DNA of 64,000 nt from Micromonospora_G sp044901685 (GTDB lineage Bacteria > Actinomycetota > Actinomycetes > Mycobacteriales > Micromonosporaceae), in assembly GCF_044901685.1 (NCBI RefSeq), contig NZ_JBJDPS010000004.1:186001-250000 (forward strand). Reading direction: 5' to 3'. Positions 15,974 to 24,925 of this stretch are shown here, piece after piece (positions within the stretch are counted from its first letter, which is position 1; each line of letters starts with the position of its first letter). Both the position numbers and the translations under genes were made by a program. A model generated the notes under the pieces. The model ran no database searches, was not told where the DNA came from, and saw only the letters and a program-made list of their open reading frames with translations.

Positions 15974-17749
15974 TCAGCCCAGCTCGGCCTCGAAGTTACC
16001 GGCCTCCAGCCGCTCCTTCACCGAGGTGAGGAAGCGGGCCGCGTCGGCCCCGTCGACCAGCCGGTGGTCGTAGGAGAGCGCCAGGTAGACCATCGAACGC
16101 GGGGCGATGATCTCACCCAGCTCCGGGTCGTTCACCACCACGGCCCGCTTGACCACCGCGCCGGTGCCGAGAATGGCCGCCTGCGGTGCCGGCACGATCG
16201 GGGTGTCGAAGAGCGCACCCCGGCTGCCGGTGTTGGTGATCGTGAAGGTGGCACCGGAGATCTCGTCCGGACCGATCTTGTTGGTCCGGGTCCGCTCGGC
16301 GACGTCCGCGATCCGCCGGGCCAGGCCGGCCAGGTTGAGGTCGCCGGCCTCCTTGATCACCGGGACGAGCAGGCCCTTCTCGGTGTCGACCGCGATGCCC
16401 AGGTTCTCGCCCGCCGGGTAGGTGATCGTGCCCGCCTCCAGGTCGATCGAGGCGTTCACCACCGGGTACGTCTTCAGCGCCTCCACCGCGGCGAGCGCGA
16501 AGAAGGGCAGGAAGGAGAGCTTGACCCCGTGCTTGGCGACGAAGTCGTTCTTGGCCTGCTGGCGCAACCGGGCGATCTTGGTTACGTCGACCTCGACCAC
16601 CGTGGTGAGCTGTGCCGAACTCTGCAGCGACTCGAACATCCGCCGGGCGATGGTGGCCCGGGTCCGGGTCATCTTCTCGGTCCGGCCCCGCAGCGGGCTC
16701 GGCTCGGCCTTCGCCGGTGCCGGCTTCGGAGCTGCGGCGGGGGCCGCCGCCGGACGGGCCGCGGCGGCGCGGGCCTTCTCCGCCGCCTCCAGCACGTCCT
16801 GCTTGCGGATCCGGCCACCGACACCGGTGCCGGTCACCGTCGACAGGTCCACGCCCTGGTCGTTGGCGAGCCGGCGGACCAGCGGGGTGACGTAACCCGC
16901 CTCGTCGCCGGTCGGCGCGGGCGCCGGGGGAGCCGCCTGCTGGCTCACCGGGGCCGGCTGGGCCGCCCGCTCGGTCTGCGCCGGCTTGGTGGACTGCTCC
17001 GCCTCGGCCACCGGTGCGGCGTACGACGCGCCGGAGACCGGCTCGGGGTCGGCCGCCGCCGGCTCGGCCTTCGGTGCCGGCTTCGCCTCGGGCGCCGGGG
17101 TGGCGGCCGGAGCCGCACCGGCGGTCCCGATCACCGCGAGGTCGGCGCCAACGGCGGCGGTCTCGTCCTCGGCGACCTTGATCTCCAGCAGCGTGCCCGC
17201 CGCCGGGGACGGGATCTCGGTGTCCACCTTGTCGGTGGAGACCTCGAGCAGCGGCTCGTCGGCCTCGACCTGGTCGCCGACGGCCTTGAGCCAGCGGGTG
17301 ACCGTGCCCTCGGTGACGCTCTCGCCCAGTGCGGGCATCTTCAGCACGGTGCCGCCGCCGGTGGCCGGCGTGGTCGGCGCCGGGCTGGGCTCGGCCGCGG
17401 CGGGCTCGGGCGCCGCCTGCGGAGCCGGCGCCTGCTGCGCGACCGGCTCGTCCTCGGCGGGGGCCTGCTGAGCGGGGGCGGCGGCCGGCGTGCTCTCGCC
17501 CGCCGACTCGCCCTCACCGGCGATGACGGCAAGCTCGCTGCCGACCTCGGCGGTCTCGTCCTCGCTCACCACGATCCGGCTCAGCACGCCGGCCGCGGGG
17601 GAGGGGATCTCGGTGTCGACCTTGTCGGTCGAGACCTCGAGCAGCGGCTCGTCGACCTCGACCCGGTCGCCCTCCTGCTTCAGCCAGCGCGTGACGGTGC
17701 CCTCGGTGACGCTCTCGCCGAGCCGGGGCATGGTGACCGATACCGGCAT
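15974..17749 (-). CDS. sucB: 2-oxoglutarate dehydrogenase E2, dihydrolipoamide succinyltransferase
   Basis: The E2 core of the 2-oxoacid dehydrogenase complex, moving acyl groups to CoA. The 591 residues hold two lipoyl domains with lysines in EVSTDKVDTEIPSPAAG at about residues 40 and 170, separated by Ala/Pro-rich linkers. The E3-binding domain is at about 275-310 (YVTPLVRRLANDQGVDL) and the catalytic domain ends with YDHRLVDGADAARF, containing the active His and Asp. The Ala/Pro linkers and double lipoyl domains are typical of actinobacteria. It starts at ATG 17749, 72 bases after lpdA. Its lipoyl groups need LipA and LipB from this window. A branched-chain or pyruvate E2 cannot be excluded from sequence alone. 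Confidence 0.93.
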   Translation of the reverse strand: MPVSVTMPRLGESVTEGTVTRWLKQEGDRVEVDEPLLEVSTDKVDTEIPSPAAGVLSRIVVSEDETAEVGSELAVIAGEGESAGESTPAAAPAQQAPAEDEPVAQQAPAPQAAPEPAAAEPSPAPTTPATGGGTVLKMPALGESVTEGTVTRWLKAVGDQVEADEPLLEVSTDKVDTEIPSPAAGTLLEIKVAEDETAAVGADLAVIGTAGAAPAATPAPEAKPAPKAEPAAADPEPVSGASYAAPVAEAEQSTKPAQTERAAQPAPVSQQAAPPAPAPTGDEAGYVTPLVRRLANDQGVDLSTVTGTGVGGRIRKQDVLEAAEKARAAAARPAAAPAAAPKPAPAKAEPSPLRGRTEKMTRTRATIARRMFESLQSSAQLTTVVEVDVTKIARLRQQAKNDFVAKHGVKLSFLPFFALAAVEALKTYPVVNASIDLEAGTITYPAGENLGIAVDTEKGLLVPVIKEAGDLNLAGLARRIADVAERTRTNKIGPDEISGATFTITNTGSRGALFDTPIVPAPQAAILGTGAVVKRAVVVNDPELGEIIAPRSMVYLALSYDHRLVDGADAARFLTSVKERLEAGNFEAELG

Positions 17750-17821
17750 CTCTCAAGACTCCTTCGTGGCCTGTGCGATCGTCACCCGGTTGCCGCCGGG
17801 TGTCGCGGAAGATCTGTCGTG

Positions 17822-19210
17822 TCAGGCGTGCGCGTGCAGCGGCTTGCCGGCCAGGGCGAGGAACGCCTCGCCGAGCGCCTCGGTCTGCGTCGGGTGGGCG
17901 TGTACGAGCTGCGCCACCTCGGCCGGGTAAGCCTCCCAGTTGTAGATCAACTGGGCCTCGCCGACCAACTCGCCGACCCGGGCGCCGACCATGTGCACGC
18001 CGACCACCGGACCGTCCTCGACCCGAACCAGCTTGACGAAGCCGGCCGTCTTGAGGATCTGGCTCTTGCCGTTGCCGCCCAGGTTGTAGTTGTACGTCGA
18101 GACCTTCTCCGCGCCGTACTTCTCCTTGGCCTTCGCCTCGGTCAGACCAACCGAGGCCAGCTCCGGGTCGCAGTAGGTGACGCGCGGGATGCCGTTCTCG
18201 TCGATCACGGCGGGGTTCAGCCCGGCGATCTCCTCGGCGACGAAGATGCCCTGCTGGAAGCCGCGGTGGGCGAGTTGGAGGCCGGGCACGATGTCGCCGA
18301 CGGCGAAGATGTTCGCCACGCCGGTACGCAGCCGCTCGTCGGTCAGCACGAAGCCCCGGTCGACCTTGATGCCCTGCTCCTCGTAACCGAGGTTGGCCGT
18401 GGTCGGGCCCCGGCCGACGGCGACCAGGAGCACCTCGGCCTCGAAGGTCTCGCCGCCCTCGATGGTCGCCTTCACGCCGGACTCGGTCCGCTCGACCTTC
18501 TCGAAGCGCTTGCCGGTCTTGAAGTTGATGCCGCGCTTGCGGAAGGCCCGCTCGAGCGCCTTCGAGGACTCCTCGTCCTCGGCGGCGACGAGTCGGGGCA
18601 GCGCCTCGATGATGGTCACGTCGACCCCGAACGAGCGCCACACGCTGGCGAACTCGACGCCGATGACGCCGCCGCCGAGCACGATCGCCGAGCTGGGCAC
18701 CCGGTCCATCACCAGGGCGTGGTCACTGGTGATCACCCGCTCGCCGTCGATCTCCAGGCCGGGCAGGCTGCGGGCGTACGAACCGCTGGCGAGGATGATG
18801 TTGCGGCCGGTGTAGCGGCGCCCCTCGACCTCGACGGTGTCCGGCCCGACCAGCTTGCCGTGCCCCTCCACGACAGTGATCTTGGCGCTCTTGATCAGAC
18901 CCTGGAGGCCCTTGTACAGGCGGGAGATGACCCCGTCCTTGTAGGAGTTGACCCCGGACATGTCGATGCCGACCAGCTCGGCCTTGATGCCGAACTGCTC
19001 CGACTCGCGGGTCTGGTCGGCGATCTCCGCCGCGTGCAGCAGCGCCTTGGTCGGGATGCAACCGTTGTGCAGGCAGGTCCCGCCGAGCTTGCCCTTCTCG
19101 ATCAGTGCGACCGAGAGGTCAAGCTGGGCGGCGCGCAGCGCCGCCGCGTACCCCCCGCTGCCACCCCCGAGAATGACGACATCGAAGGTTCCGCCGTTCG
19201 GCTCGCTCAC
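17822..19210 (-). CDS. lpdA: Dihydrolipoyl dehydrogenase (E3)
   Basis: A FAD-containing disulfide reductase that reoxidises dihydrolipoamide with NAD+. The FAD site is GGGSGGYAAALRA, the redox pair GGTCLHNGCIPTK, and the NAD motif GGGVIGVEFASVWRSFG. The C-terminal His-Glu dyad is in HAHPTQTEALGEAF. The length is 462 residues. GTG at 19210 is the start. It forms a probable operon with sucB (72-base gap), supplying E3 for the 2-oxoacid complex. It faces a divergent small gene across 225 bases. Confidence 0.96.
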   Translation of the reverse strand: MSEPNGGTFDVVILGGGSGGYAAALRAAQLDLSVALIEKGKLGGTCLHNGCIPTKALLHAAEIADQTRESEQFGIKAELVGIDMSGVNSYKDGVISRLYKGLQGLIKSAKITVVEGHGKLVGPDTVEVEGRRYTGRNIILASGSYARSLPGLEIDGERVITSDHALVMDRVPSSAIVLGGGVIGVEFASVWRSFGVDVTIIEALPRLVAAEDEESSKALERAFRKRGINFKTGKRFEKVERTESGVKATIEGGETFEAEVLLVAVGRGPTTANLGYEEQGIKVDRGFVLTDERLRTGVANIFAVGDIVPGLQLAHRGFQQGIFVAEEIAGLNPAVIDENGIPRVTYCDPELASVGLTEAKAKEKYGAEKVSTYNYNLGGNGKSQILKTAGFVKLVRVEDGPVVGVHMVGARVGELVGEAQLIYNWEAYPAEVAQLVHAHPTQTEALGEAFLALAGKPLHAHA

Positions 19211-19435
19211 AGTTAACTCCCAGGTCGCGTCGCTGCCACGAGGGCCATGCCAATGGAAACGGGCATTTCGTCCTCACCGGCCGTTGCATTCCGGCCGGAT
19301 ACCTTCTACCTGGGCCATCTTGTCACTTGTACTCCCGCGCCGCGTAACTGAGGTGCCCAAGGACACGTCCGTTCCACGTACGCTTGCCCAATCACCGGAC
19401 ACGGCCGGCACGGGCGGGCGGGAGGAGATTGACGG

Positions 19436-19759
19436 GTGGCCTGGTTTCGGCGGCGCAAGCAGGGTGTTGGCGCGGCAGGTGACCGCATCGCCAACCGGGG
19501 CGATTTCGAGCACCTGGAGGAGTTCGTCAGGTCGCGGCGGGGTGTCGAGGCGTTCATCGAACCACGCACGACCGTGACCGAGACGACAGTGATGTTGATC
19601 GCGTACGACGGTGAGTGGACCCGCCGCCGGGTCGACAGCCCGGAGGGCGCCCGGCGGTTCGCGCACAAGATGGCGATCCCGATCTACGACGTCCGGCTGG
19701 TCGGCTATCCGCAGCGGATGCGCGACTTCAACGAGCGCCGCAAACGAAGGACCGGGTGA
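19436..19759 (+). CDS. Conserved actinobacterial small protein, function unknown
   Basis: A 107-residue soluble basic protein starting MAWFRRRKQGVGAAG and ending NERRKRRTG. No enzymatic motif is visible; the middle (TTVMLIAYDGEWTRRRV, ARRFAHKMAIPIYDVRLVGYPQRM) is well ordered and looks conserved. GTG at 19436 follows GGAGGAGAT. I recall similar short genes beside lpdA in actinomycetes. It is divergent from lpdA and convergent with pepA, with a hairpin in between. Confidence 0.7.
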   Translation: MAWFRRRKQGVGAAGDRIANRGDFEHLEEFVRSRRGVEAFIEPRTTVTETTVMLIAYDGEWTRRRVDSPEGARRFAHKMAIPIYDVRLVGYPQRMRDFNERRKRRTG

Positions 19760-19810
19760 CCGGCGTACGCCGTGCGGGTCGGCGCGGGCCCCGGGCCCCG
19801 GAACAAGATT

Positions 19811-19836
19811 GACCCCCGGCCGGATGGCCGGGGGTC
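19811..19836. terminator. Hairpin between the small gene and pepA
   Basis: GACCCCCGGCC and GGCCGGGGGTC pair perfectly over 11 bp around a GGAT loop between convergent genes. Confidence 0.7.
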
Positions 19837-19854
19837 CGTCGTCGGTGCCGTCGG

Positions 19855-21441
19855 TCAGCTCTCGGCCGCGATCTCCTCGACCAGGTGCAGCAGCGTACGC
19901 ACCGGCACCGCCGTGCCGCCCTTGGTCCAGTAGCCGGTCGGCTCGCCCGAGTGGTAGCTCGGCCCGGCGATGTCGATGTGCGCCCAGTCGACCCCGTCGG
20001 TGACGAACTCGCGCAGGAACACGCCACCCTGGAGCATGTGCCCGGCCCGGTCCATTCCCGCGTTCACCTGCGAGATGTCGGCGACGTCGGAGTCCATGCC
20101 GTTGCGTACGTCCTCCGGCAGCGGCATCGGCCAGGTCGGCTCGCCGACCGCGTCGCCAGCGTCCCGGACCCGGGTGCAGAACTCCGGCGTACCCATCACC
20201 CCGGCGACCCGCTTGCCGAGCGCGACCACCTGGCCGCCGGTGAGGGTGGAGGTCTCCAGCAGGTAGTCACAGCCGTCGGCGCAGGCGCGGGCGATCGCGT
20301 CGGCCAGGATCATCCGGCCCTCGGCGTCGGTGTTGAGCACCTCGACCCGCTTGCCGTCGAACATCGTGATCACGTCACCCGGGCGGTAGCTGCTCGCCGA
20401 CGGCATGTTCTCCGCCATCGGGAGGTACGCCTGCACCGACACCGCCGGCTTGAGCTCGGCGACGGCGAGCATGGTCGCCGCCACCGCCGCCGCGCCGGCC
20501 ATGTCGGACTTCATCTCCCACATGCCCTGGGCCGGCTTGATCGAGACACCGCCGGTGTCGAAGGTGATGCCCTTGCCGACCAGCGCGATCCGCTTGGCGG
20601 CGGCGGTGCCGGCCGGCGGCTGGTAGGTCAGCTTGACCATCCGGGGCGGGGCGTCCGAGCCCTGGCCGACCGCGATGATGCCGCCGTAGCCACCGGCCGC
20701 GAGCGCCTTCTCGTCCAGCACCTCGACGGTGAGCCCGGCCGCGTCGGCGGCGGTCGCCACCGCCTCGGCGAACGACGGCGGGCGCAGCTCGTTCGGCGCG
20801 GTGTTGACCCAGTCCCGGGTCCGGGCCACGGCGGCGGCGACCACGGTCGCCCGGGCGATCTCGGCCCCGGCCTGCTGGTCGGCGGCGTCCGGTACGTGCA
20901 CCGCGATCTCCGCCACCGGGTTACGGCGGGTCGGCTGCGGGCGGGTCTTGTAGCCGGCGAACCGGTAACCACCGATCAGCGCGCCCTCGGCCACCGCGCG
21001 CAGCGCGGCCGGGGCGTCCTCGTCGTCCGGCACGGGCAGGCTCAGCGCGACCCGGTCGGCACCGGCGAGGGCGCGGATCGCCGACCCGGCGGCCCGACGC
21101 AGCGTCTCCGGTGCCGGGGCGGCGCCGGTCGGCTCCGCGCCCAGGCCCACCGCGACGACCAGCGGGGCGGTCACCGTACCGAGGGTGGCGAGCTTGATCA
21201 CCTCGCCCTGGGCGCCGGTGGCGCCGAGCAGGGCCAGGGTCTCGGTGAGCTTCCCGTCGAACGCGGCGGCGATGCTCTCCGCCCCGGTCGCCAGCAGCAG
21301 CGTGCCCGCGTACCCGCCGGGCCCCTCACCCCCGGTGTCCGCGGACCCGGTCTGGCTGTGCACGCCGATCACAAGAGCGTCGACGGCAAGCTCGGCGGGG
21401 TCGGTGTCGACCAAGCTGAGGGTGGTGCTGGGCGATGTCAC
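19855..21441 (-). CDS. pepA: Leucyl aminopeptidase (M17)
   Basis: A cytoplasmic two-metal exopeptidase that removes N-terminal residues. The M17 signature NTDAEGRMILADA is at about 365, and other metal ligands are in LVGKGITFDTGG and KSDMAGAAA. The 528-residue length fits. An N-terminal macro-like domain (AVDALVIGVHSQTG) precedes the catalytic half. GTG at 21441 is the start. It is divergent from gcvT. Confidence 0.95.
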   Translation of the reverse strand: MTSPSTTLSLVDTDPAELAVDALVIGVHSQTGSADTGGEGPGGYAGTLLLATGAESIAAAFDGKLTETLALLGATGAQGEVIKLATLGTVTAPLVVAVGLGAEPTGAAPAPETLRRAAGSAIRALAGADRVALSLPVPDDEDAPAALRAVAEGALIGGYRFAGYKTRPQPTRRNPVAEIAVHVPDAADQQAGAEIARATVVAAAVARTRDWVNTAPNELRPPSFAEAVATAADAAGLTVEVLDEKALAAGGYGGIIAVGQGSDAPPRMVKLTYQPPAGTAAAKRIALVGKGITFDTGGVSIKPAQGMWEMKSDMAGAAAVAATMLAVAELKPAVSVQAYLPMAENMPSASSYRPGDVITMFDGKRVEVLNTDAEGRMILADAIARACADGCDYLLETSTLTGGQVVALGKRVAGVMGTPEFCTRVRDAGDAVGEPTWPMPLPEDVRNGMDSDVADISQVNAGMDRAGHMLQGGVFLREFVTDGVDWAHIDIAGPSYHSGEPTGYWTKGGTAVPVRTLLHLVEEIAAES

Positions 21442-21498
21442 TCGGCGTCTCCGGACGGGCTTGGCCGGCCGCGTTGTGCGCGGTCCGGCGACGAAGGT

Positions 21499-21522
21499 CT
21501 CCGGCGAACCTACCCGCCGGAG
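21499..21522. other. Stem-loop between pepA and gcvT
   Basis: CTCCGGCG and CGCCGGAG form a perfect 8-bp stem with an 8-base loop in the divergent region. Its role is unknown; it could belong to the gcvT leader. Confidence 0.45.
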
Positions 21523-21626
21523 AGGTCGGATGTCCCAGCGACTGTCGCCGAAGGGATTCCGCCGATGCTAACCAGGAGGTCGAGCCGAGGTGGGGCAGGA
21601 GGTCAGGCCCCGGTAAGTTGCCACCC

Positions 21627-22769
21627 ATGACCGACCTGACCACGGCCGCCGCCGACCAGTTGCACCGCTCGCCCCTGCATGATCGGCACGCCGCGCTCGG
21701 CGCCAAGTTCGCCGCCTTCGGCGGCTGGTCGATGCCGCTGGAGTACGCCGGCGGCGGGGTGCTCAAGGAGCACGGCGCGGTACGCGAGGCGGTCGGTGTG
21801 TTCGACGTCTCCCACCTGGGCAAGGCCCGGGTCACCGGGGCCGGCGCGGCCGACTTCGTCAACGCCTGCCTCAGCAACGACCTGGGCCGGATCGGCCCCG
21901 GCCAGGCGCAGTACACGCTCTGCTGCGACGACGAGACCGGCGGCGTGGTCGACGACATCATCGCCTACCTGCACGGCGACGAGCACGTCTTCCTGATCCC
22001 CAACGCCGCGAACACCGCCGAGGTGGTACGTCGCCTCCGGGCCGCCGCCCCGGCCGGGATCACCGTCACCGACGAGCACCGGGCGTACGCCGTACTGGCG
22101 GTGCAGGGGCCGCGCTCGGCCGAACTGCTCGACACGCTCGGGCTCCCCACCGGGCACGACTACATGAGCTTCTCCGCCGCCACCCTCACCACCTCCGTCG
22201 CCGAGCCGGTCGAGCTGGTGGTCTGCCGGACCGGCTACACCGGCGAGCACGGTTACGAACTGGTGGTCCCGGTGGCCGGGGCGACCGCCGTCTGGGACGC
22301 GCTCTTCGCCGTCGGCGAGCCGTACGGCCTGCGCGCCTGTGGCCTGGCCGCCCGGGACACGCTGCGCACCGAGATGGGCTACCCGCTGCACGGGCAGGAC
22401 CTTTCCCTGGAGATCACCCCGGTCCAGGCCCGGTCCGGCTGGGCGGTGGGCTGGGGCAAGCCGGCCTTCTGGGGCCGGGAGGCGCTGCTGGCGGAGAAGG
22501 CGGCCGGGCCGCGCCGGCTGCTCTGGGGCCTGGCCGCGCAGGACCGGGGCATCCCGCGCCCGGGGATGCGGGTGCTCGACGGCGAGACCGGGGTCGGCAC
22601 GGTCACCAGCGGCACCTTCTCGCCGACCAACAAGGCCGGCATCGGGCTCGCCCTGCTCGACACCGCCGCCGGGCTCGCCGAGGGCGCGACCGTGGAGGTC
22701 GACGTACGGGGGCGCCGCTCGGTGATGCGGGTGGTCAAGCCCCCGTTCGTACGGCCTTCGGTGCGCTGA
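21627..22769 (+). CDS. gcvT: Glycine cleavage system aminomethyltransferase (T protein)
   Basis: GcvT transfers the methylene group of glycine from lipoyl-H protein to tetrahydrofolate and releases ammonia. Family features are seen in FGGWSMPLEY, FDVSHLGKARVTG, the folate-binding CRTGYTGEHGYEL and GLAARDTLRTEMGYPLHG. The length is 380 residues. ATG 21627 is favoured as the first codon of the conserved N-terminus, though its ribosome-binding site is weak. gcvH and gcvP are not in the window. The leader contains a stem-loop but I could not make a glycine riboswitch from it. Confidence 0.95.
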   Translation: MTDLTTAAADQLHRSPLHDRHAALGAKFAAFGGWSMPLEYAGGGVLKEHGAVREAVGVFDVSHLGKARVTGAGAADFVNACLSNDLGRIGPGQAQYTLCCDDETGGVVDDIIAYLHGDEHVFLIPNAANTAEVVRRLRAAAPAGITVTDEHRAYAVLAVQGPRSAELLDTLGLPTGHDYMSFSAATLTTSVAEPVELVVCRTGYTGEHGYELVVPVAGATAVWDALFAVGEPYGLRACGLAARDTLRTEMGYPLHGQDLSLEITPVQARSGWAVGWGKPAFWGREALLAEKAAGPRRLLWGLAAQDRGIPRPGMRVLDGETGVGTVTSGTFSPTNKAGIGLALLDTAAGLAEGATVEVDVRGRRSVMRVVKPPFVRPSVR

Positions 22770-22801
22770 GCCGCCTTCCCCTTCCCCGGGTCGGCGTCCG
22801 G

Positions 22802-24085
22802 TCAGCCGCGCTGGCCGGCGTCGAGCACCGCCTGGGTCCAGCCGCCCTCGATCACGTTGCCCCGGTCGAGCAACGCCCAGTCGACCACGTCGGCGGTCTC
22901 CACCACCACGGCGGCGCCGATCCGCACCGTCGGGTCGGCGACCGCGTCGCAGGCGCTGGTGCAGAGGATCTGCTCCGGCCGCTGCCACGAGTCGACGCCG
23001 GCCCAGACGAACTCCGGCCCCTCGGCGGTGGCGAGGCCGTACTTGACCAGCAGTTGCAGGTCACCGACGAGCGAACCGCCGAGGAACCGCTCGCGGATCG
23101 CGGAGAGCCCGGCGCGGGCGGTGGCGACCGCCCGGGCCATCGCGTCGTCGCTGCGGTCGTACCGGACGTCCGAGCGGGGCGCGCCGAACAGGGTGGTGCA
23201 GACCCCGGCGAAGTACCGGCTGGCCGGACCGGGGTGGCCGATCGGCGGCAGCAGGGTCAGGAACGAGTCGGCCTCGGGGTCGGTGGCCGGGTCCAGCTCC
23301 AGCCGCAGCGCGGCCGGGCCGGCGGCGTCGGACTGCCGGGGATAGCCGTACGCCACGGCGATGTCGTGGTCGGTGACCGTGGTAACCACCGGAAGCTGGA
23401 CGAACGCGGGCACCTCGATCCCGGAGAGCCCGTCCGTCCAGGTACGCAACAGCCGCCGGGCCACCCCGGTCATCACCGCTCCCCAGCCCCGGGTGAGGTG
23501 GGTCGGCACCTCCTGCGCCTGCAACTCCAGCAGTCCGAACCGGCGCAGCCCCTTGGTGGTGAACCAGAGCCCGCCCTCGGCGGTGGAGTACGGCACCAGC
23601 ACCCAGTCCACCAGCCGTACCCGGCCCTCCGGGTCGGGCAGTGAGCGCAGCGCGCTCGCCGGGTCGAGGAACCGCAGGCCGAAGACGTCGACCAGGTCGC
23701 CGCCGACCGCCTCCGCCATCGCCGCGCCGACCGCCCGGGCGGCCCACTCGTGCGCCGGTGGCCAGCCCGGCCGGTAGCTCGCCTGGACCACGACCAGGTT
23801 GTTGGCGTTGGCCAGCCGGCCAAGCTGTTCGTCGGTGGCGCCGAACGCGGTCAGCAGGTCCGGCGGCAACTGCGGGAACTCGGCGACCGGCCGCAGGTCG
23901 ACCGTCATCAGCGGGCTGTCGAGCATCTGCCGGGCCAGGTCGTGGACGAGTTCGGTGACCCGGTCGCCGAGCGCCGCCATGGCCTGGGCCGGGGTCACCT
24001 CGGGCGGGGTCGAGACCGGTACCAGGTAGGTCGCGGTGAGCGACTCCGGTACCGGAAGAGGCAGGAAATCGTCCGTGATGATCAT
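22802..24085 (-). CDS. Conserved hypothetical protein, DUF2314-like C-terminus
   Basis: A 427-residue soluble protein with no clear catalytic motif. The N-terminal two thirds are unassigned; it has VVQASYRPGWPPAHEWAARAVGAAMAEAVGG and a VDWVLVPYSTAEGGLWFTTKGLRRFG segment. The last 100 residues (VWAGVDSWQRPEQILC, VVVETADVVDWALLDRGN) faintly resemble DUF2314, which I rate as weak. It starts at ATG 24085. It is convergent with gcvT and lies upstream of, and on the same strand as, nothing obvious; cobS is divergent in sense order but also minus strand. Role unknown. Confidence 0.6.
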   Translation of the reverse strand: MIITDDFLPLPVPESLTATYLVPVSTPPEVTPAQAMAALGDRVTELVHDLARQMLDSPLMTVDLRPVAEFPQLPPDLLTAFGATDEQLGRLANANNLVVVQASYRPGWPPAHEWAARAVGAAMAEAVGGDLVDVFGLRFLDPASALRSLPDPEGRVRLVDWVLVPYSTAEGGLWFTTKGLRRFGLLELQAQEVPTHLTRGWGAVMTGVARRLLRTWTDGLSGIEVPAFVQLPVVTTVTDHDIAVAYGYPRQSDAAGPAALRLELDPATDPEADSFLTLLPPIGHPGPASRYFAGVCTTLFGAPRSDVRYDRSDDAMARAVATARAGLSAIRERFLGGSLVGDLQLLVKYGLATAEGPEFVWAGVDSWQRPEQILCTSACDAVADPTVRIGAAVVVETADVVDWALLDRGNVIEGGWTQAVLDAGQRG

Positions 24086-24151
24086 GACGCGCCCCGCTCG
24101 CCGAAAGTAGTGATTCTCTTTCGCGAACGCTACCGAAGATGGCCGTCCGGA

Positions 24152-24925
24152 TCAGCCGGTCAGCACGAGACCGAGGTAGACCAGCGTGGTGGTCACCTCG
24201 ACCTGGGCACCGAGCACGTCGCCGGTGACGCCACCGAGACGCCGTACCGTGTGCCGCAACAGCACCAAACCGGCGACCAGCGCGACCCCGACCACGACCG
24301 GTCCCTGCCACGGGCGGCCCGGCACGGCCGCCACCGCGACGCCCGCGACGGCGAGGGTGGCCACCGTCAGCGGCACCGGGCCGACGGTGCCGGCGACCAG
24401 CGCGCCGAGCCCGTCCGGTCGGGCCGCCGGCACGCCCCGCCGGCAGGCCCAGCTCACCGCGAGCCGACCCGCCGCGACGGCGGTGACCACCGTGGCGAGC
24501 AGCGCCGGCCAGCGCCGGTCCGGCAGGGCCGCGAGCGCCCCGGCCTGGAGCAGCAGTACGAGCACCAGGGCGGCGACGCCGAACGGGCCCACGTCCGGCT
24601 TTTTCATGATCTCCAGGGCGGCCGGGCCGGAGCGGTAGGACCCGAGCGCGTCCACCGTGTCGGCCAGCCCGTCCAGGTGCAGCCCCCGGGTGAGCAGCGC
24701 GCCGGCCGTCACGGTCAGCGCGCCGCCGACCAGTGCCGGGGCGCCGGCACCGGCGGCGGCGAGCAGGATCGCGGCGAGCACCGCGCCGAGCAGGGCACCG
24801 ACGGCCGGGGCGAGCGCCATCGCCACCGCCGCCGTGGCCCGGTCCACCCGGCCGGCACGCACCGGCGCGATCGTGAAGGTGGTGAGCGCCAGCCGGGCGC
24901 CGGACGGGATCAGCCGGTCAGGCAC
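24152..24925 (-). CDS. cobS: Adenosylcobinamide-GDP ribazoletransferase
   Basis: CobS joins alpha-ribazole to adenosylcobinamide-GDP, the last step of cobalamin lower-ligand attachment, at the membrane. The signature GLHLDGLADTVDALGS and KKPDVGPFGV are clear, within about seven hydrophobic helices (257 residues). GTG 24925 overlaps the upstream cobU-cobT stop by 8 bases, implying translational coupling; a longer in-frame extension is only the antisense-like reading of the neighbouring disordered tail. The genes for corrin-ring synthesis are not here, so this may serve salvage or be part of a split pathway. Confidence 0.92.
   Translation of the reverse strand: MPDRLIPSGARLALTTFTIAPVRAGRVDRATAAVAMALAPAVGALLGAVLAAILLAAAGAGAPALVGGALTVTAGALLTRGLHLDGLADTVDALGSYRSGPAALEIMKKPDVGPFGVAALVLVLLLQAGALAALPDRRWPALLATVVTAVAAGRLAVSWACRRGVPAARPDGLGALVAGTVGPVPLTVATLAVAGVAVAAVPGRPWQGPVVVGVALVAGLVLLRHTVRRLGGVTGDVLGAQVEVTTTLVYLGLVLTG

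Noticed and set aside
15038..19216. A 1,392-residue open frame on the plus strand opposite sucB and lpdA
   Set aside because: It is antisense to two clear enzymes and has Arg/Gly/Leu-rich, low-complexity content typical of high-GC shadow frames.
21442..21626. Possible glycine riboswitch before gcvT
   Set aside because: GAGAG and CCGAAGG-like bits are present but the order and the CTCTCAGG-type partner are missing, so I annotated only a stem-loop.
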